A DNA stretch of 64,000 bases, from contig OY970387.1 of the NCBI GenBank assembly GCA_963719485.1, positions 1,426,001-1,490,000 of the forward strand, in the 5' to 3' direction. The translations under genes and the position numbers were made by a program. The stretch is from Bog-473 sp963719485 (lineage in GTDB: Bacteria > Actinomycetota > Acidimicrobiia > Acidimicrobiales > RAAP-2). Each line of letters opens with the position of its first letter. The stretch's first letter is position 1. The notes below the pieces were generated by a model. The model saw only the letters and a program-made list of their open reading frames with translations, did no database searches and had not been told where the DNA came from. Positions 37,965 through 47,105 of the stretch are shown piece by piece.

Positions 37965-39265
37965 TCCCGCGCTACTCCCCGCCCGACATGGCCGCCTTGT
38001 TCAGCGACACCGCGCGGTTCGCCATGTGGCTCGAGGTCGAGCTGTTGGCCTCCGAGGCCCAGGCCGCCCTCGGTGTCGTGGCGGCCGAGGACGCCGCCAC
38101 CTGCCGGGCCAAGGCCCCCACGGTCGACGACGTCTTCGTCGCCGACGTGCTCGAGCGCGAGAAGGTCACGGACCACGACGTGGCCGCCTTCGTCGACGTG
38201 GTGCAGGAGCGCATCGGCGCGCCGGCGGGCTCGCTCATCCACTACGGGCTGACGTCGTCGGATGTAGTGGACACCGCCCTGTGCGCGACGCTCACCAGGG
38301 CGGCGGACCTCATGCTGGCCGACCTCGACGCCTTCGTGGCGGCGCTCACGGCGCGCGCCCTCGAGCTGCTCCACGTCCCGGTCACCGGCCGCACGCACGG
38401 CATGCACGCCGAGCCGACGACATTCGGGGCCAAGTTCGCGCTGTGGGCCCTGCAGGCCGACCGCGACCGGCGCCGGATGCGCGCCGCCCGCGACGGCATC
38501 GCCGTGGGCAAGTTGTCCGGTGCCGTCGGCACCTACTCGAACATCGATCCCGAGGTGGAGGCCCACGTCTGCGCCGCGCTGGGCCTGACCCCCGTGCCGG
38601 CCACCCAGGTCATCGCCCGCGACCGCCACGCCGAGTACTTCTACGCCTGTGCGGCGGTGGGCTCGACCATCGAGCTCATGTGCACCGAGATCCGCCACCT
38701 GGCCCGCAGCGAGCTGGGCGAGGTGGAGGAGCCGTTCGGCGCCGGCCAGAAGGGCAGCTCGGCCATGCCGCACAAGCGCAACCCAATCCTCTCGGAGCGG
38801 CTGTGCGGGCTGGCCCGGCTGCAGCGCGGCTACCTCGGGGCGGGCCTCGAGGACGTGGCGCTGTGGCACGAGCGCGACATCTCGCACAGCTCGGTCGAGC
38901 GGGTGGCGCTGCCCGACGCATCCCTGCTGGCCTGCTACATGCTGCGCAAGGCCACGGGTCTGGCGACTGGCCTGGTGATCCACCCCGAGAGGGCGCTGCA
39001 GAACCTCACCGAGGGGACGCTCGGCCTCGTCTTCTCCCAGTCGGTCCTGCTGGCCCTGGTCTCGGCCGGGCTGACGCGCGACGAGGCCTACCGGATCGTC
39101 CAGCGCGACGCCCGCCGGGCCTGGGAGGAGCGCCGACCGCTGCGCGCCGTCCTCGAGACCGACCCGGAGGTGACACTCGACGCCGCGCAGCTCAATGCGG
39201 CGTTCGACCTCACCCGCACCCTGCGCCACGTCGACCGCTTCGCCGACGCGCTGGCCGCGCTGTGA
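37961..39265 (+). CDS. purB: Adenylosuccinate lyase
   Basis: The 434-residue fumarase/aspartase-superfamily enzyme acts twice in purine synthesis (SAICAR and adenylosuccinate cleavage). The signature loop is GSSAMPHKRNPI. GRTHGMHAEPTTFG carries the catalytic His region. ATG overlaps the purD stop (ATGA). Confidence 0.97.
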   Translation: MIPRYSPPDMAALFSDTARFAMWLEVELLASEAQAALGVVAAEDAATCRAKAPTVDDVFVADVLEREKVTDHDVAAFVDVVQERIGAPAGSLIHYGLTSSDVVDTALCATLTRAADLMLADLDAFVAALTARALELLHVPVTGRTHGMHAEPTTFGAKFALWALQADRDRRRMRAARDGIAVGKLSGAVGTYSNIDPEVEAHVCAALGLTPVPATQVIARDRHAEYFYACAAVGSTIELMCTEIRHLARSELGEVEEPFGAGQKGSSAMPHKRNPILSERLCGLARLQRGYLGAGLEDVALWHERDISHSSVERVALPDASLLACYMLRKATGLATGLVIHPERALQNLTEGTLGLVFSQSVLLALVSAGLTRDEAYRIVQRDARRAWEERRPLRAVLETDPEVTLDAAQLNAAFDLTRTLRHVDRFADALAAL

Positions 39266-39275
39266 CGCCAGCACC

Positions 39276-40172
39276 ATGACCCTCGAGCTCCCCCGGGTCT
39301 CCTCGGGCAAGGTGCGCGAGCTCTACGACGCGGGCGAGGGGCGCCTCCTCATGGTGGCGTCGGACCGGGTCAGCGCGTTCGACGTCGTCATGGCCGAGCC
39401 CATCACGGACAAGGGCCGCGTGCTGACGGCCATGACGACCTTCTGGTGCGACGAGATGGCCGACGTGGTGCCGGGCGCGCAGCTCACGGCCGACCCGGTG
39501 GCCATCGCCGACGCGCTGGGCGGCGCCGCGTTGCCGGCCGGTTGGGCCGGTCGGGCCGTCCTGGTGCGGCAGGCCGAGATGCTCCATCTCGAGTGCATCG
39601 TGCGCGGCTACCTCGCCGGCCAGGCCTACGAGGAGTACGCCCGCGCCGGCACCGTGCACGGCACCCCCATGCCGGCCGGCCTGCAGCTGGCCAGCCAACT
39701 GGACGAGCCCATCTTCACCCCCTCGACCAAGGCGGCGGAGGGCCACGACGTCAATATCGACTTCTCCGGCGCCGTCGACCGGGTGGGAGCGGAGGCGGCA
39801 CTGGCGGCCAAGCAGGTCTCGCTCGAGCTGTACCGGCGCGCCGCGGCCCGGTGCGCCGAGGCGGGCCTCGTCCTGGCCGACACCAAATTCGAGCTGGGCT
39901 ACGTCGACGGCGTGCTCAGCCTGTGCGACGAGGTCTGCACCCCCGACTCGTCGCGGCTGTGGCCGGCCGACCAGGTCGTGCCCGGCGAGACGCCGCCCGC
40001 CTTCGACAAGCAGCCCCTGCGCGACTGGCTCGCCGCGCAGCCCTGGGACCGCCGGCCGCCCCCGCCCCCGCTGCCGGACGAGGTGACCGCGGCCCTCTCC
40101 GCGCGCTACGTCGCGGCCTACGAGCGCGTGAGCGGGCGCTCGCTGGACGACTGGTACGGTGCGACGCCATGA
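39276..40172 (+). CDS. purC: SAICAR synthetase
   Basis: The 298-residue enzyme links Asp to CAIR with ATP. Visible are SSGKVRELYDAGEGRLLMV, VRGYLAGQAYEEY, and LADTKFELGYVDG. It starts ten bases after purB, and its stop overlaps the purS ATG. The length and C-terminal extension match the actinobacterial type. Confidence 0.96.
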   Translation: MTLELPRVSSGKVRELYDAGEGRLLMVASDRVSAFDVVMAEPITDKGRVLTAMTTFWCDEMADVVPGAQLTADPVAIADALGGAALPAGWAGRAVLVRQAEMLHLECIVRGYLAGQAYEEYARAGTVHGTPMPAGLQLASQLDEPIFTPSTKAAEGHDVNIDFSGAVDRVGAEAALAAKQVSLELYRRAAARCAEAGLVLADTKFELGYVDGVLSLCDEVCTPDSSRLWPADQVVPGETPPAFDKQPLRDWLAAQPWDRRPPPPPLPDEVTAALSARYVAAYERVSGRSLDDWYGATP

Positions 40173-40420
40173 GGTTCCGGGCGCGCGTCGAGGTGCAATT
40201 GCGGCCCGGGATCGCTGACCCCGAGGGCGCCACCATCGAGCGTGCCCTCCCCGCGCTGGGCTTCGACGGCGTGGCCCACGTCCGGGCCGGCCGCTCCTTC
40301 AGCTTCGAGGTCGACGCCGCCGACGAGGGCGCGGCGCGCACCACGGCGACCGAGCTGGCCGAACGCCTCCTGGCCAACCCCGTGATCGAGCAGAGCCGGC
40401 TCGAGCTCGAGGCGATCTGA
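40169..40420 (+). CDS. purS: FGAM synthase subunit PurS
   Basis: The 83-residue protein (RARVEVQLRPGIADPEG, then LEAI at the end) is the small bridging subunit that joins PurQ and PurL in the three-part FGAM synthase. It lies between purC and purQ as usual, with an ATGA overlap upstream and the purQ GTG immediately after its stop. Confidence 0.93.
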   Translation: MRFRARVEVQLRPGIADPEGATIERALPALGFDGVAHVRAGRSFSFEVDAADEGAARTTATELAERLLANPVIEQSRLELEAI

Positions 40421-41101
40421 GTGGCGCCGCGCATCGGCGTCGTCGTCTTCCCGGGGACCAACTGCGAGCACGACGTCGTGCAAGCCGCCGAGGCGGCCGG
40501 CGGTGACGGCGTCCTCCTCTGGCACGGTGACGCGCAGCTGGGCGCGGTCGACGCCGTCGTCCTGCCGGGCGGCTTCGCGCACGGCGACTACCTGCGCCCG
40601 GGTGCCCTGGCCCGCTTCTCGCCGGTGATGGAGTCGGTGGCGGCCTTCGCCCGCGCCGGCGGCCCGGTGGTCGGCATCTGCAACGGCTTCCAGGTCCTGA
40701 CCGAAGCGGGCCTGCTGCCGGGCGCGCTCCAGAAGAACGGCCGGCTGCGCTTCCTGTGCCAGCCGGCGCGGGTGGTGGTTGCCTCCACCGCGTCGGTGCT
40801 GACGTCGTCGGCGGAGGTCGGCGACGAGCTCGTCATCCCGATCAACCACTTCTCGGGGAACTACACCTGCGACGACCAGACACTGCGCCGCCTGCAGGCG
40901 GAGGACCGCATCGTGCTGCGCTACGCCGACAACCCCAACGGGTCGGTGGACGCCATCGCCGGCGTCGCCAACGAGGCAGGCAACGTCGTCGGCCTCATGC
41001 CCCACCCCGAGCGGGCCAGTGCGGCGCTGCTCGGCTCCACCGACGGGCTGGTGCTGCTGCGCTCGCTCGTCGGTGCGGCTTCGGCCCGCGCCGCGGCCTG
41101 A
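40421..41101 (+). CDS. purQ: FGAM synthase glutaminase subunit PurQ
   Basis: The 226-residue class I glutamine amidotransferase has its nucleophile Cys in VVGICNGFQVLTE, and MPHPERA gives His/Glu of the triad. It supplies ammonia to PurL. PurL is not next but 3.6 kb on at 44724, behind an unrelated block of four genes. Confidence 0.96.
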   Translation: MAPRIGVVVFPGTNCEHDVVQAAEAAGGDGVLLWHGDAQLGAVDAVVLPGGFAHGDYLRPGALARFSPVMESVAAFARAGGPVVGICNGFQVLTEAGLLPGALQKNGRLRFLCQPARVVVASTASVLTSSAEVGDELVIPINHFSGNYTCDDQTLRRLQAEDRIVLRYADNPNGSVDAIAGVANEAGNVVGLMPHPERASAALLGSTDGLVLLRSLVGAASARAAA

Positions 41102-41162
41102 CGCTTCCACCCCCGCCACGCGCGCCACCACTTCTGCGGCCGCGCTCCGTAGGGTGCGATGT

Positions 41163-42194
41163 ATGCACCACCGCGCGGTGCCGCACGTCACGGGGCCGGC
41201 AGGACGCCCGAGGCCGACGTGGCGGTGGCGGCCAGGGGCGCCGGCGGTCATGGTGGCGGTCGGCGTGCTCCTCGTCCTGGCCTCCGGAGCACCGGGCACG
41301 GGCGCCGCAGCGGCAGCGGCCACCCGCGGCACGGCCCACCGGGCCGGCGCCGGCACCCCGGTCGACGCCAGGCTCTTCGAGCCCGGCGCGTGCATGGAGT
41401 ACGCGCCGACGTCGGGCGACCGCCACCTGACCGTCTTTCTCGACGCCGGCCACGGCGGCCTCGATCCGGGCGGCGTCGGCGAGACCGAATCGGGACAGAC
41501 GATCGACGAAGCCGACGAGACGCTCCCCGTCGAGCTCGACACCATGGCCCTCCTGCGGGCGAAGGGGTACACCGTCGTGGTGTCGCGCACCCGTGACGAG
41601 TCGGTGGCCCGTCTCACCGGCGGCGACCTCTCCGGCCAGCTCCTGACCGCCGACGGCGTGCACGACGACGTCTCGGCCCGCGACGTCTGCGCCAACGACG
41701 CCAGGGCCAACGTCCTCGTCGGCATCTACTTCGACGCCGGCGAGTCGTCGCTCGACGCCGGCAGCGTGACGGGCTACGACACCGACCGGTCTTTCTCTGC
41801 GCAGAACCTCCGCCTGGCGACGCTGGTGCAGAACGACGTCCTGCGGGCGATGAACGCACAGGGCTGGGGGATCCCCGACCTCGGCGTGGTCGACGACAGC
41901 GAACTCGGAGGCCCGGCGCTCACCACGGCGGCCGCCGACTACGGGCACCTGCTGCTCCTCGGCCCGGCCGAACCCGGCTACTCGACGTCGCCGAGCCTGA
42001 TGCCGGGCGCGCTCATCGAGCCCCTCTTCGTCACCGACCCCTACGAGGGCACGCAGGCGGCCAGCCCGTTCGGACAGGAGGTCATCGCCGGAGGCCTGGC
42101 TTGGGCGATCGAGCAGTATTTCACGCCCACCGGCACCACTTCCGAGGCCGCCCGGCCCAACCGGCCCCAGGAAACGGGCCGGCCGTCAGCCTGA
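41163..42194 (+). CDS. Exported amidase_3-like protein (N-acetylmuramoyl-L-alanine amidase fold)
   Basis: The 343-residue protein has an N-terminal signal/anchor helix (VMVAVGVLLVLASGAPG). The Amidase_3 fold is visible as TVFLDAGHGGLDPGG (His ligand, about residue 97), ETLPVELDTMALLRAKGYTV (Glu) and GALIEPLFVTDPYEG (catalytic Glu region). The usual second His in the SIHxNA motif is Tyr here (VGIYFDAG, about residue 189), so hydrolase activity is doubtful. It may bind or cleave peptidoglycan in the cell envelope. ATG at 41163 is used; upstream in-frame sequence overlaps purQ. Confidence 0.75.
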   Translation: MHHRAVPHVTGPAGRPRPTWRWRPGAPAVMVAVGVLLVLASGAPGTGAAAAAATRGTAHRAGAGTPVDARLFEPGACMEYAPTSGDRHLTVFLDAGHGGLDPGGVGETESGQTIDEADETLPVELDTMALLRAKGYTVVVSRTRDESVARLTGGDLSGQLLTADGVHDDVSARDVCANDARANVLVGIYFDAGESSLDAGSVTGYDTDRSFSAQNLRLATLVQNDVLRAMNAQGWGIPDLGVVDDSELGGPALTTAAADYGHLLLLGPAEPGYSTSPSLMPGALIEPLFVTDPYEGTQAASPFGQEVIAGGLAWAIEQYFTPTGTTSEAARPNRPQETGRPSA

Positions 42195-42202
42195 GGAGCG
42201 CC

Positions 42203-42631
42203 TCAGGCCCGGGCCCGCGAGATCTCGGCCTTCTGCAGGACGGCGGCGCTCACGCCGGCGGCCCGCCAGGTGCCGTAGTTGATGCCCTTGCGCTCGCCGT
42301 AGGCCTTGGCCACCTTGACGAACTGCTTCTCCAGCGCGGAGAGGTCCTTGACGCCGTCGACCCGGGAGCGCTCGTCGAGCAGGTCCTTCTGCTCTTGCAG
42401 CAGGTGCAGCCGCGTCAGCGCATCGGCGCCGGCGAGCTGGTTCTCTATCGCCCCCAGGCGGCGGTCGATGGACGCCGGCGTGCGCTTGCGGCCCCGCTTG
42501 GGCTTGGACGTCTCGAGCGCCTCGAGATAGTGGCGGACGGTTGCACTCTCGGCACGCCCACGGGCCAGCGCCGCCTTGTGGCCGCTGCTCATGGGCTTGC
42601 GAGGAGCCGGAGTTTTTCCCTTTGGAGGCAT
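42203..42631 (-). CDS. Small basic conserved actinobacterial protein
   Basis: The 142-residue protein has a basic N-terminus (MPPKGKTPAPRKPMSSGHK), a helical middle with KPKRGRKRTP, and a C-terminal FVKVAKAYGERKGINYGTW. Proteins of this layout are common in actinobacteria, with no known function. The basic AT-hook-like and helix content would suit nucleic-acid binding. ATG at 42631 follows AAAGGGAAA-type sequence; longer readings to 42739 lack support. Confidence 0.7.
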   Translation of the reverse strand: MPPKGKTPAPRKPMSSGHKAALARGRAESATVRHYLEALETSKPKRGRKRTPASIDRRLGAIENQLAGADALTRLHLLQEQKDLLDERSRVDGVKDLSALEKQFVKVAKAYGERKGINYGTWRAAGVSAAVLQKAEISRARA

Positions 42632-42838
42632 CCGTCCATTGTGCCGTACGGCGGGCCGTCTTCTGCCCCAATTCGGGAAGTTTCTTTGCGGAATCCGGCC
42701 GAGCTCTCTTTCGGGTGGAGCGTGTCCACGATTGCGCAATTCCCCCGATCCGATCGGCCAATCCGGGGGGTTGCCGCCGCCCCATTGAGCGGCACCGCAC
42801 GGCCCATTTCACCTCCGGACGGGCGTTAACCTGCAGGG

Positions 42839-43282
42839 ATGACGGCGACCGCGGACACCCCCGTGGACGCACGGGGCCGGCGGGCGATGGCCGCCCTGCT
42901 GCTCGCGGCGGCGCTCCTCATCGTGGCCTACTGGCTGGCCTGGCTGGCCCACCGCTCGCTGGTCGCCTCGGAGACGGGCGCGGCATACACCCAGTTCGAG
43001 GACGCTTTTCCGCTGGCCGACGGCTGGCTCGCCCTCTGCCTGGTCGCCGCCTCGTACTGCCTCGTGACGGCGCGGCGGGCGGCCCTGTTCTGGCTCCTGG
43101 CCGGGGGCGGCGCCGGGCTCTACCTCTTCGGCATGGACGTGCTCTACGACCTGCAGCACGGCGTATGGGGCAAAGGCGGGAACGGGGTGATGGAGCTGGT
43201 CATCAACCTCTTGACGCTGGGCCTCTCCCTCTTCGTCCTGCGCTGGGCGTGGGTCCGTCGCAACGCCCTGCTTTCATCATGA
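42839..43282 (+). CDS. Four-helix membrane protein of unknown function
   Basis: The 147-residue protein has four hydrophobic helices (ALLLAAALLIVAYWLAWL; a middle pair; LVINLLTLGLSLFVLRWAW) and a short acidic loop (YTQFEDAFPLADGW). No family is recognised. It is preceded by about 200 bases with no gene and converges with the patatin gene. Confidence 0.65.
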   Translation: MTATADTPVDARGRRAMAALLLAAALLIVAYWLAWLAHRSLVASETGAAYTQFEDAFPLADGWLALCLVAASYCLVTARRAALFWLLAGGGAGLYLFGMDVLYDLQHGVWGKGGNGVMELVINLLTLGLSLFVLRWAWVRRNALLSS

Positions 43283-43290
43283 ACGAGTGC

Positions 43291-44439
43291 TCACTCTGAC
43301 TGAATCGACCCGGTCGTGCTGCGGGCGACCCGGCCCGGCTCGCGCGCTCCCGTCGCCGCCCGCGCCCGCACGAGCTGGCGCGCCTCGCTCCCGCTGCGCG
43401 GGACCCGGCCCCGGGCGCCCATCGCGATGATGAAGTCGGTGGCGGCGCTGACGCCGTTGACGAAGAGCTCGTGTCGCTGGGCCGTCGTCAGGTCGAAATC
43501 CGTCGTCGATATCCCGGCGTTGTCCACGAAGATGGTGCGCCCCGCGGTGGCGGCATCGACGCTGTAGGCGTCCCATTCGCCCATCATGGTGTGCAGGCAG
43601 CTCCGTGCCTCGCCGAAGGCACTCTGCGCCGCCTGCGTGGAGCCGTACTCCTTCTGGAGCGAGGACAGCTTGACGCCGATGGTGGGCCAGCGGGGTGCGC
43701 CGCCGTCCTCGCGGTCGAACGCGTTGATGGGGAAGTTGCGCAGCATGCCTCCGTCCACCCATGTGACCGTGCCGCCCGCGTAGCGGGTCGCGATGGAGCC
43801 GCCGTCGGGGCTGGGCACGTCGACCTCGGCCGGCAGCGCCGTCACGGTGACCGGCTCGAAGAAGAAGGGGATGGACATGGACGCACGCACGGCGTGGACC
43901 ACGTCCTGGGCGTCGCGGTCCAGCCCGTAGTGGTCGTAGTCCCACGGCAGGTGGACGAGCTGGCCCCGGGTGACGTCCGAGGTGTGCACGAGGAGCCGAT
44001 AGCGGTGGCTCTCGGGGAGGCTCATGCCGGGGTCCTCCTCGAGCGTGATCTTGAGATCGGCGAAGGTGTGCACACCAAGGTCGTGCATGATCGGTCCGAG
44101 CCAGGTGAAGAGGTACGAGCCGTCGTAGACACCCATTTTGTGGGTGAGGACCTCAGCCGAGGACAGGAGCTCGCCGGCGTTGCCGAAGTGGTGGTCCAGG
44201 AACGCGTGCACCTTGCCCTGTGGCATGAAATCGGTGAACGTCAGGTCGTCGAGGTACCCCTGGAGCGTCGTCATGGGGTCGCCCTTCTTGGAGATGGCAG
44301 CGATGAGCGACGCCGCAATGGCTCCAGCGCTGGTTCCCGCCACGCGCTGGAAGCGGTAGCCGGCCTCGGCCAGTGCCGACACGGCACCGACGATCCCGAT
44401 GCCCTTGACGCCACCACCCTCGAGCGCCAGGTCCGCCAC
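43291..44439 (-). CDS. Patatin-like phospholipase (start probably further upstream)
   Basis: The hydrolase has the oxyanion loop LEGGGVKGIG, nucleophile elbow AGTSAGAIAA (Ser37 in this frame) and catalytic Asp in WVDGGMLRNF, a complete Ser-Asp dyad. GTG 44439 is the only standard start in the frame, but it sits right before the oxyanion loop. The frame continues upstream with coding-like sequence (IDPVAPYGYSREAGLQQRFE). ATT at 44607, with AAGGGGG six bases before it, may be the real start, giving 438 residues. It probably acts on membrane or storage lipids. It is divergent from purL. Confidence 0.82.
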   Translation of the reverse strand: MADLALEGGGVKGIGIVGAVSALAEAGYRFQRVAGTSAGAIAASLIAAISKKGDPMTTLQGYLDDLTFTDFMPQGKVHAFLDHHFGNAGELLSSAEVLTHKMGVYDGSYLFTWLGPIMHDLGVHTFADLKITLEEDPGMSLPESHRYRLLVHTSDVTRGQLVHLPWDYDHYGLDRDAQDVVHAVRASMSIPFFFEPVTVTALPAEVDVPSPDGGSIATRYAGGTVTWVDGGMLRNFPINAFDREDGGAPRWPTIGVKLSSLQKEYGSTQAAQSAFGEARSCLHTMMGEWDAYSVDAATAGRTIFVDNAGISTTDFDLTTAQRHELFVNGVSAATDFIIAMGARGRVPRSGSEARQLVRARAATGAREPGRVARSTTGSIQSE

Positions 44440-44723
44440 GAGCTGCTTGGATCCGCCGCCGCTCCATCCGTCGGAGGCCAGGAGCGCGGCCGCGGCCTGC
44501 TCGAACCGCTGCTGGAGGCCCGCCTCACGGGAGTACCCGTAAGGCGCGACCGGGTCGATGACGATCGGCCCACTGGGCTCGGAGTGTCCTCCACCGGAAC
44601 CGGAAATGACGAACCCCCTTCCGCTTCCTGCAACCGAAGAGAGCGTAGCGACTCGGAGTCCTGTTTTTCTGCTGTCCGCCGGCCGGCTCGGCCGTACGGA
44701 AGGCCGGTATCGTGGAGGGCACC

Positions 44724-47085
44724 ATGACTCCTCCGGCCGGGGCGCAGCCGCCCGACCACTCGCCCGCCGGGGAGCCGTTGCACCGGGCCCTGGGCCTGAC
44801 GGACGACGAATTCGAGGCCGTCGGCAAGATCCTGGGCCGTCCCCCCAACCACCTCGAGCTGGCCCTGTACGCGGTGATGTGGAGCGAGCACTGCTCGTAC
44901 AAGTCGTCCCGGTTGCATCTACGGCGCCTGCCCACCGAGGGTCCCCGGGTCCTCGTCGGTCCCGGCGAGAACGCGGGGGTCATCGACGCCGGGGACGGCA
45001 TCGCGGTGGCCATCCGCATCGAGAGCCACAACCATCCGTCGGCCATCGAGCCCTACCAGGGCGCCGCCACCGGCGTGGGCGGGATCCTGCGCGACATCTT
45101 CACCATGGGCGCGCGCCCGCTCGCCGTCATGGATCCCCTCTTCTTCGGACTGCCCGAGGACGCCCGGCAACGCTGGCTCGTCGAGGGCGTGGTGAGCGGC
45201 ATCTCGGGCTACGGCAACTCGGTCGGCGTCCCGACGGTGGGCGGCGAGCTGACCTTCGACCCCTGCTACACCCAGAACCCGCTCGTCAACGTGCTGTGCA
45301 TGGGCGCGCTGCCCGTCGAGCGCCTCGTGCTCGGCATCGCGTCGGGCCCGGGCAACCTGGCGGTGCTGCTCGGGTCGAGCACCGGACGGGACGGCATCGG
45401 CGGCGTCAGCGTCCTCGCCTCGGCCGGCTTCAGCGGCGACGACGCGGGAGCGGCCGACGACACCAAGCGCCCCAGTGTGCAGGTCGGTGACCCCTTCGAG
45501 GAGAAGCGGCTGATTGAGGCCTGCCTGGAGCTCCTCGACACCAAGCTCGTGGTGGGGATCCAGGATCTCGGTGGCGCAGGCCTGGCCTGCGCCACCAGCG
45601 AGACGGCGGGGCGCGGCGGTGTCGGGATGGACGTGGACGTATCGGCCGTGCCCCGGCGCGAGGAGGGCATGGAGCCCTGGGAGGTGATGACCAGCGAGAG
45701 CCAGGAGCGCATGCTGGCCATCGTCACGCCCGAGTCGTGGCCGGAGGTGGCGGCCATCTGCGCCAAGTGGGAGGTGCGGGCCACCGTCATCGGCACCGTC
45801 ACCGAACCCGAGCCCGACGGGGGCGGCCGGCTGCGCATCCGCGACGGGATGGACGGTCCCGTGCTGGCCGATGTGCCCGCTGCCTCGCTGTCGGACGACG
45901 CGCCGCTCTACGACCGCCCGCGCCAGGCGCCGGCGCGTCCCGCTGTCGCACCGCCCGCTCCTCCCGCCGACGCCGACTGCGCCGGGGACCTCCTGGCGCT
46001 GCTGCGCTCGCCCGGCTGGGTCTTCCGCCAGTACGACCACCAGCTCTTCCTCAACACCGTGGTGGGGCCCGGCGCCGACGCCGCCCTGTTGCGCCTGGCC
46101 GGGCCCGGGCTGCCGCCTTCGGTGCGCGGCGTGGCGCTGACGACCGACTCCAACCCTCGGGCCTGCGCCCTCGACCCGCGGTGGCACGGCCCTCGTGCTC
46201 GCGGAGGGCGCGGCCAACCTGGCCTGCGTCGGTGCCACACCGGTCGCCGTCGTCAATTGCCTGAACTTCGGGAACCCCGAGCACCCCGAGGTGATGTGGC
46301 AACTCTCGGAGTGCATCGACGGGATGGCGGAGGCCTGCCGTGCCCTCTCGCTCCCCATCATCGGGGGCAACGTCAGCTTCTACAACGAGAGCGGCGGGTC
46401 CGACATCGACCCGACCCCCGTGCTCGGACTGCTCGGGCTCGTCGACGCCGTGCACGCGCCGCCGCCGGGCTTGGACTGGTCCGCCGGCGACACGGTGGTG
46501 CTGCTCGGCGCGCGCGCCGCGGCGGACGGTGTGTTCCAAGACGGTGTGTTCCAAGACGGTGCGTTCCAAGACGGTGCGTTCCAAGACGGTGCCTTCCCGT
46601 TGGAGGGGACGCGCTGGGCCACCGAGCGCCGGGACCACCGCACCGGGAGCATCCCCGCCGTCGACTTCGCCGCGCACGCAGGCGTGTGCGCCTTCGTCGC
46701 CGAACTGGTTGCCGCGCAGGTCGCCAAGCAGGTGGCGGCGCGCGACGGAGCGGGCGTGGACGCGCTGGTGCACGCCGTCCACGACGTGTCGGGCGGCGGC
46801 CTCGCCGTCGCGCTGGCCGAGATGGCCGCGGCGGCCGGGACCGGCTGCGCCCTCGACCTCGACCATGCGGCCGAGCTGTTCGCCGAGCTGCCCTCGCGCT
46901 TCGTGGTGGCCACGGCCGAGCCCGACGAGCTGTGCCGCCTGGCCGCGGCGCGCGGGATCCCGGCCGCCGTGCTGGGTCCGGCGGGCGGCGCCCGGTTCAC
47001 CCTGGGCACGCTGGTCGACCTTCCCGTCGCAGCCCTGCGTGAGGCGCACGACGGGAACCTGGCGCTGGCCCTGGGCGAACCCTGA
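44724..47085 (+). CDS. purL: FGAM synthase large subunit PurL, with a frameshift
   Basis: ATG 44724 follows GGAGGG. The first frame runs to about 46184 (WSEHCSYKSSR, ESHNHPSAIEPYQGAATGVGG, GIQDLGGAGLACATSE, LTTDSNPRACALDPRW). The second frame continues from LVLAEGAANLACVG to the stop at 47085. Two G are missing at 46183-46184 (TGGCAC where TGGGGCAC would restore the frame), so this is a sequencing error or a recent mutation. A four-unit in-frame tandem repeat (46525-46584) adds (VFQDG)n between the catalytic halves. It works with PurQ and PurS. Confidence 0.92.
46525..46599. repeat. 15-base tandem repeat inside purL
   Basis: Four copies of GACGGTGTGTTCCAA (two with GTG, two with GCG) and a partial fifth encode (V/A)FQDG repeats. 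The unit is a multiple of three, so copy number can change without breaking the frame. Confidence 0.9.
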
Positions 47086-47105
47086 TGTGCGAGAATGGGT
47101 GACGC

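Noticed and set aside
46525..46599. Pentapeptide-repeat protein fold
   Set aside because: The (V/A)FQDG units lack the A(D/N)LxX pattern and sit inside PurL. They are a DNA tandem duplication.
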